Source: Cucumis sativus (lineage: Eukaryota; Streptophyta; Magnoliopsida; Cucurbitales; Cucurbitaceae). Taken from it: DNA of 64,000 nt. Below the pieces are notes generated by a model. That model saw only the letters and a list, made by a program, of their open reading frames with translations. It made no database searches and had not been told where the DNA came from. Positions 22,001 through 37,646 of the stretch are shown piece by piece (the stretch's first letter is position 1; the number at the start of each line of letters is the position of its first letter). The stretch spans positions 28,151,498 through 28,215,497 of the forward strand of contig NC_026660.2 of NCBI RefSeq assembly GCF_000004075.3, in the 5' to 3' direction. A program made the translations under genes and the position numbers.

Positions 22001-25000
22001 GGCTGCATCCTAGGATGCCCTCGATTAGGATCAATTTTTTTTTATCACTGAACATTTGATACAGATCGACAGCAGATTGATAGTCTGTATAGACACTAAC
22101 ATGCTACCTATCAATGTTTATTAGGGATAGAATCGGAAATTTTACTATATTTTGGTTCATTATGCTATATTTGAAAATGCTCCATATATATAAGTAGTAA
22201 TTATTCATAAATCATAAACTAGTCGAGTAAAAATATATTAGGAAATTGTGGTGTGACTTAGATTTCCAACCAATGGCAAGAAGGATATGCTCATGAAAAA
22301 TACACATTGATGGTTTACATGGTGTGTTACCTGAACAAATGATGCTGTGAAGCCATTCAATTGAATAATTTGCTCACTTTCCACAAAATTAGCGACATAT
22401 CCATCAGAATCGGCTCCTCTTCTCCACAATCGAGTTCCTTTCAGAACATGCAGGTCAACAATTATAAGATAAATCTCTTTTTTTTTTCTAATGAAAACAA
22501 CCACTTTCATTGAGAAAGAATGAAAGATGTTATAAATTTCTTTTGAATTGCCAGCTATTGGTGAATCAACATTTTGCAACTTCTTAAAAATGACTACAAA
22601 ATACTCAGTTTTTTCTTGCAACTTCTCACAAGTTAAGCTTTCATAGTATGAGAGTAATAACACCTCATAATGTTGTTTTTTCTTTCTTTCTTTCTTTACA
22701 ACTTAATAAGAATTCATACTAGAATCACTTTCTTCCTTTATCAATGAAAACCATGATCAGAAGACTCTTTAAGATCTTACAACTTCAAAATATGTCAAGT
22801 ATTCGAGAAAGTTGGAACCTCTACTCTCCTAATATACATTCAAACCTAAACTTACTAAATCAATGCCTACCGTCACCCTTTGCTTCTCATTCTGTTTATA
22901 TTAAGTCTCTTCCCACAAATTCTTAGCTAGTTACTACTAACATACCCTCAATGCCTGAATAATATTCCTAACTCTATCCCAATACCATCACCAAATTCCC
23001 AGTTTCAATTCTTCCTCAACATCATTAAATAATATCTCTGGTTCTTTCAAAGCAATCATTTTAGTTTTGACCCAGTTTGCTTACTCGTACTTATCTCATT
23101 CAGACAAAAAGAGTAGCTGGTATAACAAACATAATGTTCGATCAATCTTTGAGAGCCCCAACTAATCCTACCCTCATCTAGTGGCAAAGTTTATGAGTCC
23201 AGTTTGTTTTATCTGACAGATCCCAACGTAGAATAAAATATTTTAAAAATGTTTAAGGATAGCATTTTGCTCTTTGATCCTTCTGGTCTCAACTTATTTT
23301 TTTGAGGCGATAAAAGAACTAAACTTTCCATTGATGATATGGAAAATACAGAAGGAAACCAAAGTAGATTACAAAAAGGCTATTCAATTGGTGTCAAAAG
23401 CAAAAGAATTATAGTTACAAAAGAGAATAAAAGGGCACACCTACTTCCAAAGCTTGCTTTTTATTTTATTTTTTCTTACTGTTGGTGCAAAATATTTTAA
23501 AAATATTACTAGGGCATCTGGCAAGTTTGAGTCAAACATGGATAGTAACCCTGGAATATTAAGTCAGATATTCCATTCATAACTCTTAAAGGAAGAGACA
23601 GCCAACACTCAACACAACACTTCAAAGATACCAGATTGAAAACTGAGAACCCATTCGCCTTATTCAATTCTATGTTAGTTTTGGTCTTTTCGGAGAACTG
23701 AAAAAGTTGACTGAACAGAAGAAAAGGATAAACCAGGTTAGCAACAAATGTTAAAACTCTGGTTTTAGCCATATTTTTAAATTTATTATTAAAAAAGCAT
23801 AATGATTTTGACGTTCTGAGATACAATTAGTGATTTTAGAAAAAATACGAAAACCACACCTTCAATAAAATAAAAAGGGAATACCTGTTCTCCTTGTGCA
23901 TCTCCGAGCAATCAGAGTTACATCAACAATATCTTTTCCAATGGCAGCCTGGAAATTCTGGAAGCCTGCAACCTATTAAGGAAGACTGCCCAGAGAAATA
24001 CTGATAGCTCAAACAGGTTCAAGCAAAATTTTGACTAAATAAAATAAACTGCAAAAGTTCTTGACATGCACACATAGCTAAAAGGACTGAGTTGAGAATT
24101 ATATAAGGATACTCCCTTGGATAACAGGAAGTAAATATGGATCAAGCTGCAAATATGAGAAGATAGTAGTTAGCAGAGAGAACTTCATGGTGCAAGGTGT
24201 TACGACCCCAAGGGGTTACAAGCAAAGGAATGACAGATGACAACTAAATTTTTATTTTCCCAACCTTACTATCAATGAGCACTTCCAACAAGTAATTGTT
24301 CCAAAGAAATCTTGGTTCCGCCTGCAGGCAAAAAAATTGTTTGTCGAACTCCTAATTCTTTGAAATTTAGGACACTATAAAACCAACACAATTTTTTTAC
24401 TGAAAATATAAACTAGAGGTGGAAAAAAACAAATCAAAATGAGGGCTAACCTGTCTCCATAAGGGTAGTAACTTTGATTCATCACCCAAGGCGTGCAATC
24501 TTTGTGCACTGCAATAAAAAGAAAGAAAAAGAGAGATAAAGAGTGACAGAGAGAGATCAAAGCCCATACCCATACCCCTTGAGTAGGGTAGAGTAATGAC
24601 TTGAGCAACGGATAAAGATGTAAAAAGGTTAAGATAATTGAAGTTTGTGCATGTGTGTACATCAAAACACACAAACAAAAGGACAAATCTGGCAATCGTT
24701 AACCATTGATGCAATTGCTAGAAATTAATGCAAAAGATATGATGATGAGGAAATGAGGAAATCACTTCACCTCAGTGTTAAATTGGTATCATAGGAAAAA
24801 TAAAGACCAGAAGTCTTCTCTGCTACATTCAAGAGTCCAGAGAACTCTGCCTCCATCTTTTTCTGCTAAACATTGTCTAATTAGTTTAAATGGAGTGATA
24901 TTGTCAATTCAATACTATGTGTTAGAGAAGAAAACAAGCTATAGAGACTTACCTGCTCCAAAGGAGAACTGTTTACCGAATGATCGCATGGAAAAACTTT

Positions 25001-26792
25001 CAAGGATGTAATTCTAAACATGGGGTGCCCCAAATAAGACCCCACACTCTCACGGTCGGTAATGACAATTAAATAGGATCCTGAAAGATGGCAGGCATAG
25101 TGGGACATCTAATCATATGAGCGGCTTAGTGTAGAAAAATTAAAATACAGCTGATCCATACACTGTTTATCAAAATATGACATAGACGCAGCAAAGAAGA
25201 CCACTCGATAGCTGACTAAAGTGACAAATCTGAATTATGAAAATTTGAGCTATGAATATAAATTGTTCTGGTATAAACTTGCTTCGAGGATTTCAGGTTT
25301 GGTTTTTGGTGGACCAGCTTACTTCTCTCTATTGATGTAAAATTGGGTTGGAACTTACATTTTTTTTCCTTACAAAATAAGATTGAACTGCATACACTAT
25401 AACACATGACACTAATGAAAATTAAGGCCCCGACTAAAAAAATTGGGACATTTTGGACAGCATACAGTTTATAGCATGTTCATCAATTAGGAAAAGGAAT
25501 AAGTATTAATCCTCTTGATACCCATATTTATTTTAAGAATCATATTCTTTTAAAAAGTGGAGTAAAATAAGGGAGCATTTGAAATTTGCCTTTGGTTGTA
25601 TCAAATTTACGAAGTTTATGCATACAATTTAGGAAGTTTAATGCAAGTCATATTCTGTGATCAGAATGTAGCCTTCATGCATTCAAACAAGAAATTATGC
25701 TATACTCATTAGCAAAAGATGCATGATGTAGTAGAAAAACATTAATATATGAGTGCAGTTGCAACTTTTGTTACTATACTACACTTAAGGAAATCCTAAA
25801 AATCAATCTCATTCTCAAGAAGGCTAAAACGCAATTGGTAATTTATGTGTGCATTTTGTATGCCTTGTATTTCTTTCATTTTTCTTAATAAAGATTCGGT
25901 TAAAGAAAAAGGTTCAAGCTCTACCTCAATCCCACTAAATTCTTTGTGGAATACTAGATCTCATTCCAAATATCAGTATGACACTGTAGCAAGAAATTTT
26001 CTTCATTCTGATTCTGGTTCCAAGATTATTTTAATTAAAACCCTCCAATCTCGCCAAAGCGAGATTAGCTCCACGGAGGTACCAATCACAGCACCAATTG
26101 TTGTACTAAAAAACCTCCAATCTTATGTTTGCTTTCATTTTGGTCCTCTTTCAAACTTAACATGCAAATATACGTTCTCTACAGCTTTGTTCTCCATGAA
26201 AAATTTTAATCCTCGTAATGTGGTAGTCTTATATCTTCTTGCGTCAAGAATTCTTAGCCAACAGGGTGAAACAATATCACAAAAGGTATGGAAAAACAAT
26301 GACAAGATGCATTATTGCGTAAATAAAACTTTGATCATTCATCAATGAACTGAAAAAATTGCAATCAAATTTCAACGTTAAGAAGAAGTGAATAATAGAA
26401 CTTCTCGAGAATTTGTCACCTGCAACTAGTTTCAGCAAGCCAATTACTCCAAAAATTGTCCTTATCTTTGGAACCCTGATAGAGCTGCACTGAGGAAGTT
26501 CATCTAGAGCAGCAAAAAGGAGAATTGTCGATTTGGTATAACATTCAGAATCAGCAAAATCATAAAACACGAAAATCAACAAAAATTAAAAAATGAACAA
26601 GCACATGAATCCAGCCAAAACAGGGTAAAACTCCCATCACCAACCTATAAGTTTCATGGATCCATCGACACGACTGACTGACAGAGACGAACCACAAGAG
26701 CCATCTGTCGGCTCTATAACATACTGATCCGGAAATTCCCATAATCGCATGCGGGTATACAACTTTTGTGCAGAATCAGCCCTCTCCATCAT
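19083..26792 (-). CDS. RHD4: SAC-domain phosphoinositide phosphatase, RHD4/SAC7-like
   Basis: Twenty exons, all phases closing to 596 aa: 26645-26792, 26420-26503, 24953-25080, 24771-24862, 24451-24508, 24265-24321, 24113-24146, 23885-23965, 22331-22437, 21828-21914, 21667-21744, 21492-21562, 21312-21410, 21044-21143, 20644-20752, 20414-20486, 19765-19858, 19573-19665, 19357-19423, 19083-19213. It starts MMERADSAQKLY. The catalytic CX5R(T/S) motif is CIDCLDRT (Cys397-Arg403). Two C-terminal membrane segments (about 533-551 and 560-578) precede the end NRPRLHKPRS, the architecture of yeast Sac1 and Arabidopsis SAC6-8. The enzyme removes phosphate from PI4P and related lipids on ER, Golgi or post-Golgi membranes; RHD4 is required for root-hair tip growth. 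Assignment to SAC7 over SAC6 or SAC8 is tentative. The intron after 21312 has a GC donor. Introns 25081-26419 and 22438-23884 are long and repeat-like. Confidence 0.93.
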
Positions 26793-28560
26793 TATTTGGA
26801 TCCAACCCAACTAACTACTAACAAATAAATCAGAAACCCAGTTACCAAAAATCCATCCAGAACCAAAAAACATAAATATAATCAACCAAACCATACCGAT
26901 TAAAAGATGCTCTGAAAACCCTTTTGAGCTGGTACCAGGTAGAAGAGGATGAAACGGTAGAAAGAGAAGAAAAGAGAAAGATCCTCTCGCGGAGAGAGGT
27001 CCGATCCAGAGAGTAGAAAAAGTGGAGGCAATGAATGTGAGGAATTGAGCAGCTGAAGTTAGTTGAATTCTCTTATTTCCAAAATGGGTATTGTAAAAAT
27101 TTTGGAATTTTTGAGCGGAAAGGTCTCGATTGTTTAACTGAATTTAAGCTTCAGGTGAAGGATGGAGTAACGACCTTTCCCGAAGTATCGGACAAATGTT
27201 AAAAGGAAAGCCACATTGTTCTTCGCGGTCGTGCGACCCACCACCATCAACGGATCCCCCACTCTCTTCTCTTCACGTTCCGATGGTATTCGATCTTAAC
27301 GCTCTATAATTAACTTACAAAAATTCCTACTTTTCTTTATTCATTTTTTCCTACAATCTTAACAAACATAAGTTTGATAAGCTTTTGTTTTGTTCTTCAC
27401 TAATCACTATGTTATCTATTTTTTCCAATCTCTCTTTCTTAATTCACAACATAAAACATTTCTAATCATACCTTCACATTTTGATCTATAACTTCAATCA
27501 TCAATTTTTATTGATATATTTACAAACATTGAGTATGTAAATAAAATGAATTTGGCATCTCCAACTCTATTTTATTTATTATAACGTTTCGTTTATTGTT
27601 TTAAATTTTAGATCAAAATATTAGAAGTTTGAATTGATATTCTACATTTATCAGAATTTTAAAATTTAACATCAATCTCTAGTTTCACATATGGCACATG
27701 TGTTCTAATCCTCCTCGAACGGTTGAAGCTCTAGTATTCAAATTTATAATTTTATAAAGTTTTCTATTTTTTTTTAGGTGATTGTATTACTTGAACAATA
27801 GGTTATTGTCATTCAGAGCATTGAAAATGTGTCTTGTAGGTAGAAATATCTATAGATTGGATTGGACCTCCTCATGCTTATCATCCTTCAACTCCCATTT
27901 TTATTCTCCATTTGATTTTGTGGATGTTGAAAAGGGGATTCCGTTAAAAGATATCTTAATTGTGATTAAAAAAGACCAACTAACTTTAAACATTACCATT
28001 CAAATAGTAACATAAAATTTAAAGAAAAATTAATCAAATTTGAAGATATACTTACCTACAAAACCATATACATATATATTGAAGTATAATATTTATATAA
28101 TAACAATAACAACAGCACAATAATAATTGTTGCAATAACTTAAAAAGAGTAAAAGGAGGTGTGGATGAGGGTAGAGAATACATTGTATTTGCCTTTTTAA
28201 AGGTGAAAATTATGAACATTTGAAAACATCGTGAAAAATACTTACTTTATAAATTAAACTCTCTTAAATTCAAGTGTATATGATTTTGAGAAAAAGAATA
28301 CGTTTTTATCGAATTCCATCCAGAATTCAATTTTAATAAATTAAATATATAAGTCAATTTTTACTTCACTTTAAAAAAATATTATTTTTAAAAACAAACT
28401 ACTTTGTTTTTTTACATATAATTTGATGAATGAGAATCCAAAGAAGAAAAATAGGCAAAACCCCAGTTGAAATTTGGCCCCAAAATGATACTCCAACTCC
28501 ACTACCATGAATTTTGACACGAGAGTTTTAATGTTCCTAGTGTTACTGATCCTAGTGGAG
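26793..28560. other. Divergent promoter region between the SAC and GLR genes
   Basis: The SAC phosphatase (-) and the glutamate receptor (+) are divergently transcribed from this interval. About 26793-27100 is likely SAC 5' UTR, including purine-rich sequence at about 26960-27020. The centre is AT-rich. No gene was recognised; a 77-residue open frame at 27782-28015 resembles nothing known. Confidence 0.5.
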
Positions 28561-28751
28561 GGTGCGATTGCGAGTGTGCGCACTGCCCACGAAGAAGGAG
28601 CAATATTTGTTTGTGGCTGAAAAGGGTAGCGTGCGCCTTGTGAAAGCTACTTTTTTGGGCCCCAAAATGAGCGATGATTGGCTTTCCAGCAGAACTACTG
28701 AGCCGAGGACTTCAACTCTCTTTCAAACATTTTGGAGCCTCAGAGCTTAAG
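28561..28751 (+). other. Probable non-coding 5' UTR exon of the GLR gene, with a small uORF
   Basis: A GC-richer block ends in a strong donor (TTAAG then GTAAGT, exon end 28751). An acceptor TTTTGACAG at 29622-29630 lies 40 bp before the receptor ATG. This predicts a 5' UTR intron of 879 bp. The block contains an ATG at 28667 opening a 27-codon uORF that starts MSDDWLSS and stops at 28748-28750, one base before the splice site. The upstream boundary of the exon is not defined by sequence. Transcript evidence is needed to confirm it. Confidence 0.45.
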
Positions 28752-29670
28752 GTAAGTTTAATGGGCACTGGATATTTTCAATAATCGAATGCTTTTATGT
28801 TTTTCCCTTTTGGTTTGTCCTCTAATGGCTCTGTACTAGTTTTGGAGGCTATCTGTATCCACATGAGAAGAATCTCAACCAGTCCAAGTGGATGGAGGTG
28901 GCCCATCCTTTGCTCACGAGCTAATATTTTCCTGGTTTGTTATTGTGGAAGTGGGTTCTGTTTAAAGATATCTTCACTGGGACGAGGTTATTAATCTTGA
29001 AGTTTATGTAGCTCAGTATTGGATTCTGCGAATTTGGTTCTAGTTGGCTTGCAACTTATCTGAAGTGTGTGAGACTTGAGTATCTAATCTGAGAATGCCC
29101 TTTGAATATTTAGGGGTTTTGTTTTTTTAAGTTTTATCCTTCTTCCTTTTCCTCTAACTGGAGGATTGTTTGTAGCTGATGTTTTTAATTTGGTAATATT
29201 TTTTTATTCTTTGATTTAGGTTCCTTCTTTGTTTTGATTGGAATAACACCCATAAATGTCTTTTCCCTTTTTGACTTCTCAAAAGTTTCACTAACCGCCT
29301 TTTGATCTTTTTCATCTGTTGTTAATTCTCTAAATCTTGCTTTAAATGATATTTTTCCGACGTACTTTTGTGCGTATTTGTAGCAGTTTTATGCTTATGG
29401 GTATCTTATTTTCCTGTCTTAGGTCAATTTGTGGAAATTTATAGAGTAGAGAAGACTATGATTTAGAGTTATTATTTCATGTTTAATGTATTTGGATTAT
29501 TTACTCGTGCAATTCTATTCTTGCTTTCATATTTTCAGGTGTTTTTTTCTTCTCAAATCTGAAGCATTAGATCTTTGACTGTGCAGCTTTTATTAATCAT
29601 TATTTTTTTCTTTTCCTCATATTTTGACAGACTGAATTCAATTTGAGGAATAGTGATTATCCAGTTCACT

Positions 29671-32964
<3,294 letters not shown>

Positions 32965-33008
32965 TTCCTATAGACTAACATATACGGATACAATTTAGAA
33001 TAACATAT

Positions 33009-33851
33009 AATATTAGTGCTTATTCGATTTTCTTTAACAATATCGTCCAGTTGCTTGTAGAATTCGATAAGTTGGCTAGCTATTATAAGAAAAATGAAGT
33101 TCTACAAACATTTGAACTCTTGTTCTATGTTAAGTACGGAATTTTCATAATCATGTACAAATTATAGTTATTTGTAAACTGTACACAAGATTTATTTCAG
33201 CTATATTTACAGTTTGTATTTGATAATTTAGTATACATGACTTTTGAAGTACTTCTTGAAGCATTCTTCATGCCTACAAAAACAACTTGTGACTTTGTAA
33301 ACTTCAATCAAAAGTTTTGGAAACCTTGTAGTAAAGTAGTCATCAAATCCCTCCGGAATGGATCCAACAAGCTCCTGCAATAGTGAATAAACACAAATCA
33401 AAATAATAGAGTAATTGGCAGAATGCAAAGGTGCAACAATACTTACAATTGACCATGGATACCAATCTTCAAAGAGAGTTATAACACTTGTTTGTTCACT
33501 ATTGCAAGAGCTTTGTTAGAGCGATTTTGAAGGGATTTTATGTACTTTACTACAAGGTTTTCAAAACTCTTGATTGAAGTTTACAAAGTTATAAGTTGTT
33601 TTCGTAGGCAGGAAGAATGCTTCCAGAAGTACTTTAAAAGCTATGTAGACTAAATTATCAAATACCAACTGTAATAGTTGAAATAGATCTTCGGTACAGT
33701 GTACAAATAACTATAATTTGTACACGATTACGAAAATTCAGTACTTGACAATAATAGAAGTTCAAATGTGTGTGGAAGTTCATTTTTCTTATAATAGCTA
33801 ACCAACTTATCGAATTCTATTGTTAAAGAAAATCGAATAAGCACTAATATT
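33009..33851. repeat. Large inverted repeat built from the IRE1 last exon
   Basis: Left arm about 33009-33397, right arm about 33486-33851, spacer about 88 bp. The left arm holds the IRE1 3' flank, its complete last exon and the preceding acceptor. The right arm is the same sequence in opposite orientation, from TGTTTGTTCACTATTGCAAGAGC to GAATAAGCACTAATATT. Similarity is high by eye, with scattered substitutions, small indels and one gap of about 15-18 bp. The right-arm copy of the coding part carries a 1-nt deletion and substitutions, so it is a pseudo-exon. The whole right arm lies in the last intron of IRE1, so both arms are in the same primary transcript. Confidence 0.93.
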
Positions 33852-36800
33852 TTCTTATAATGGTCATTTGACAAGTACTAATTGACCATTTGACAAGTGA
33901 CTATAAGCATCGTCAGAGTTAAAACTAACATTCTCCAATCTAAATATGCATTTATATGTGATATAAATCATAAAATCAAAGAGAGTTAAAACTAACCATC
34001 TCCAATCTAAATATGCATTTATATGTGATATAAATCATAAAATCAAAATGATGTCATGATATTAATTTATGCTAATTGAAAGGAACCATAAAAGAGAAAA
34101 GGAAACCTGAATTTCTTTTGGCAGCTCTCTATAATGATTCAACTTATTGCGCATAACTCGCAATAAATCTCGAACACTATCGTACTTGTAACGCCTATAC
34201 CGACCAATGTTAGCGATGAAAATTGGTTCCAACTTTTCATTCCATTTAATGCCTAAAGCTATTTGTGCAGTACTCTCTAATGCTTTCAAGAGATTACTCT
34301 CTCGGTCTTCCAATTCTATTCTGTCACTAGTATCGCGAAGAAAAGAAAGTCGCATCTCTGGACTCCAAAATAAAGGATGTTGTAACACTTTTGATGCTTT
34401 CGGTCTGGTGTAATCAATGAAAATTATCGAGAGAAATGAGTACATATATGTTTTAAACTTCAAATATAACGCAAATTGATACAAATGAACGTCAAATACA
34501 CAATATTATTCAATTTCAATAAATGAAAATGAAAACTAATAATTACGATTTTTTTAGTCTGTGAACAATAATTTCTTACCTTAAACCAGGATTGGGATTT
34601 AATAATCGACAAATAAGATCTACAACTTCGGGGATGTTGTCCACCAATAACAAGTTCATCTTGTTGTTCACAATATTGACATCACGCTCAAGACTATCAC
34701 CAAATGGATGTCTACCACCTGTGATGCAGAAAAAGAGAACACAACCTAAACTAAACAAATCAACTGCACGTGTTTGTCGTTCATGAAGAAGTTGTTCAGG
34801 GGCTTGCCAACCAGAACTCCCACAACCTATAATAATTTTACCCATTTGTATAGAGTTAAAAAACTTATCATCAACAAGGAGTATTGAAGTTCGCACGACC
34901 TATAATAGAATTTTACCCTTACCCATTTCTATAGAGTTAAAAAACTTATCATCAACCAGAAACGGAGTATTGAAGTTGGGAGATAAAAAGGATACTTGCC
35001 AGTGGCATGATGTCCCAACGATGATACATTGGCTGGAAGACGCTTGCTGATTCCCATATCTGAGAGCTTTGAGCATATAGATTTTTGTTTAAGTATCAAC
35101 ACATTTTGTGGCTTCAAGTCTCGATGAATTATCCCCAACTCATGCAAATGCTTAAGACCAACTACTATATCTCTGCAATTGACCAACCAAATCTTGGGTT
35201 TAAATGCATATCTATACATAAAGATATAATGTTTATGAAAAAAAAACATATTAATTTCTAGTCCATAACTTTCTCCTTATAATGTAAATCATACCAGTAC
35301 ACAATACAGGTCGGTAAGAAACAATAAAACAACGATATGAGAACTAAAACAACGATAAGAGGTTTGATACACATAATTAAATATTTTATTGGATAGGATA
35401 AAAAGTTGTTACTTTGGAAGAGTATAGAAAACCTCATGAGTTTTAGAAGAATCGAAGATGGACGACCATTTTCATTCCACAATTTCAAATTTGGCAGAGC
35501 AACTTTGATCGACTCCAAATGTATATTATACCCATCCATGTGTCCACTATCACGATCTAAGCCAAGCACAAAGTTCTTGGGGAGATCAGAATAAATTTGA
35601 ATCAAATCATAAAGGTTACAAGTACATCGTTCCAACGAAAGATATACAAAATCTTGATCACTCTCCATCCCATACCAACGAACGATGTTTGGGTGACGAT
35701 CAGAAACAATCAAATTTTGAACTTCCTTAGAGGCAACATCATGGTGAGTCTTCACTAGGCGTTTCACAGCAACTGGTCTCCCTTCGTAGATTCCCTCAAG
35801 AATAACTGTGCCATTACTACCTGTGGCTATCTTTTTGTTGGTTATCCATAATTTACCAATGTGACGTCCGCTAATAAGATTATTACCATGAAACCCGCTA
35901 TTAAGATTGTTCTCACGTTGGAGAAGCATATCTTCAATTTCTGATGAAATAGATACCTCTCTTTTGCCGGAACTTTTTTTCAACTTTCTAGGTTTGTTTT
36001 TTTTGGAAGAGTTATCTCTTGAATTAGAAGTACCCAAAGACAATTTCTCTTTTAATAAAAATTGCTTTACTTTTTCAGTCAATGTCCTGCCATACCTCAT
36101 CAATCCCACTAGCATGGTCAATAAAAATACAAAAAACAATCCAAAAGCTTCCGGTAGAATCCCCATTTTTTGTTTCTGAATGATATTTGATTCATTAATT
36201 TTCATAGAAGGCAATGGATCTACCGCATAAGAGGTATTGTTAACAAGCCCATGAAACATGAACTTTCCCGACTTAGCGTTTATATGTTTACCAATTTTCA
36301 ATTGGGAAGGAAGGAATGAACCAGACATATTATCGCTATCATGAGCCTCTGATGATAGTATTTTATATCCAGACGGTCCTGACAAAAAATGGCTCCGATC
36401 ACGAAAGACAAGTGCTTTTGATTGGCAAGACAATGGCACACCATAATCAATTCCAAAACTATTATTATTTTGAAGAGTCCAAGGTATGCCTTCTATTGGA
36501 TTCTCGACATCTGGACAAAGTAAGGTAGCTCCGATTTCAGCAACATTCAAACTCCACGAAGCTTCTTCGGAGTTCGAAAAAGATGATTTCAGAGAATAAT
36601 CTGTCCTTGTGATGTACAGACGTGGCTCAACAGAGTTCATCGATTGCATCAAATCCTTAATGTCCATATTATGTTTAGATTTATAACTAACCTGCTCTTC
36701 ATTGCTTAGCCCAGATGATAAAAATTTAGACATGTGATTACGAATAAGCTCTCCAGTCACAAGATCAACCTCAAAAACTGCAGTTTTCCTTGAACCAGTC

Positions 36801-37646
36801 ATCACTGCACCATCCTCAAATATGTAAGGTGTATTTCTAACAACCTCATCAATCGTGCTAGGTAGTTTCTGAAATGTCATAGAGAAAAAATACATTAATC
36901 AAAGTTGAAGCTATTTTTCATACTTCCAATATATTGAGACAATACATGTGATTAAGGAAACAGGAAGGATACAAATTTTTCTGAACTAATTGAGAGAGCC
37001 AATTACAATTACCAACTTCGAAAGAGAACATTAAAAACATGATGGGTGTTATTAATTCACTAAATTTTACCATTTTACCATGCTCAGTGTGTATGTAAAG
37101 CTCCCAGTCATCCCCACAATCAAAAAAGAAGGAACTGCCCACACCTGAAGCATTTTCTTGATTGGGTTCATGATTGATATTAGCTTGATATGACGAATAG
37201 ATTGGTGGTCCAGAACTAAATGACCAAATTATCTTCATAGAATTACTATCCACCAAATGAATTGCTCCATCCAAAGCAGCAATAAGAGCAGTACTACTTT
37301 TACCTTTCCTACAATAGTAGCACTCAATTACATTGATTTACAAGTTCATTGTAATAAGCCTAAAATTTGAACCCTAACTAGACGATAGACATAGGGATGA
37401 TAGGCATGAGTATTCAATCCCCCAAGTCCAAGTCATAATTCAGTACTAATTAATAAGGAAACTACAGAAACCACGATTAAAGACTCACAGTGGGAGAGAC
37501 AAGAGAGATCTTCCGCCAATTCGAGTCACTCCTTCAGAATTGCCTCCATACAGATTCAAAACAGAGAGTTCTGAATTCGATGAGACAAGAAAACTCCAAA
37601 ATCTTAAAATTAGCAATAAAAGTAGGCAAAAGAAACGGCAATTCAT
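33228..37646 (-). CDS. IRE1: IRE1 ER-stress sensor: luminal domain, kinase and RNase
   Basis: Seven exons closing to 898 aa: 37489-37646, 37071-37308, 35433-36868, 35000-35172, 34580-34826, 34107-34404, 33228-33374. A signal peptide (MNCRFFCLLLLLILRFWS) is followed by the luminal unfolded-protein sensor (ALIAALDGAIHLVD, PYIFEDG), a membrane segment at about 373-390, and the kinase (Lys501 in VAVKRL, HRDLKPQN with Asp629, DMG as SDMGISKRL). The KEN RNase domain is at about 770-898, with Asn837 and His841 in RNKLNHYREL matching known catalytic positions. In plants IRE1 cleaves and triggers unconventional splicing of bZIP60 mRNA and degrades ER-bound mRNAs. Exon 35000-35172 ends in a GC donor. 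The last exon (48 aa), essential to the RNase fold, forms one arm of a long inverted repeat. The locus also holds a duplicated intron end and an upstream fragment. Confidence 0.95.
33915..34048. repeat. Two-unit 67-bp tandem repeat in the last IRE1 intron
   Basis: Units 33915-33981 and 33982-34048 each begin AGAGTTAAAACTAAC and end ATAAATCATAAAATCAAA, and are nearly identical. The repeat sits between the inverted-repeat right arm and the penultimate exon. Confidence 0.9.
34826..34979 (-). repeat. Tandem duplication copying an IRE1 intron 3' splice site
   Basis: Two units start CCTATAAT at 34826 and 34899 (73 bp apart), and both contain GAGTTAAAAAACTTATCATC and GGAGTATTGAAGTT. On the minus strand each ends in a TATTATAG acceptor, so the intron has the real 3' splice site at 34826/34827 and a decoy copy 73 nt upstream. 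The second unit has small extra insertions. Confidence 0.8.

Noticed and set aside
22480-23460. Suspected transposon remnants in the SAC intron 22438-23884, with repeated TTTCATTGA-type words
   Set aside because: Suggestive of a common plant repeat, but no termini, target-site duplication or coding remnant could be defined.
25845-26348. Plus-strand open frame of 167 codons inside the long SAC intron
   Set aside because: Composition is unlike a protein, no family resemblance was seen, and it lies antisense inside an intron whose flanking exons splice cleanly. It may be repeat-derived sequence.
27782-28015. Plus-strand 77-codon open frame in the SAC-GLR divergent region
   Set aside because: No similarity to any family I know and no splice partners; expected by chance at this length.
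35907-36179. Plus-strand open frame over the IRE1 transmembrane region
   Set aside because: Antisense shadow of IRE1 exon 3 with no independent evidence.
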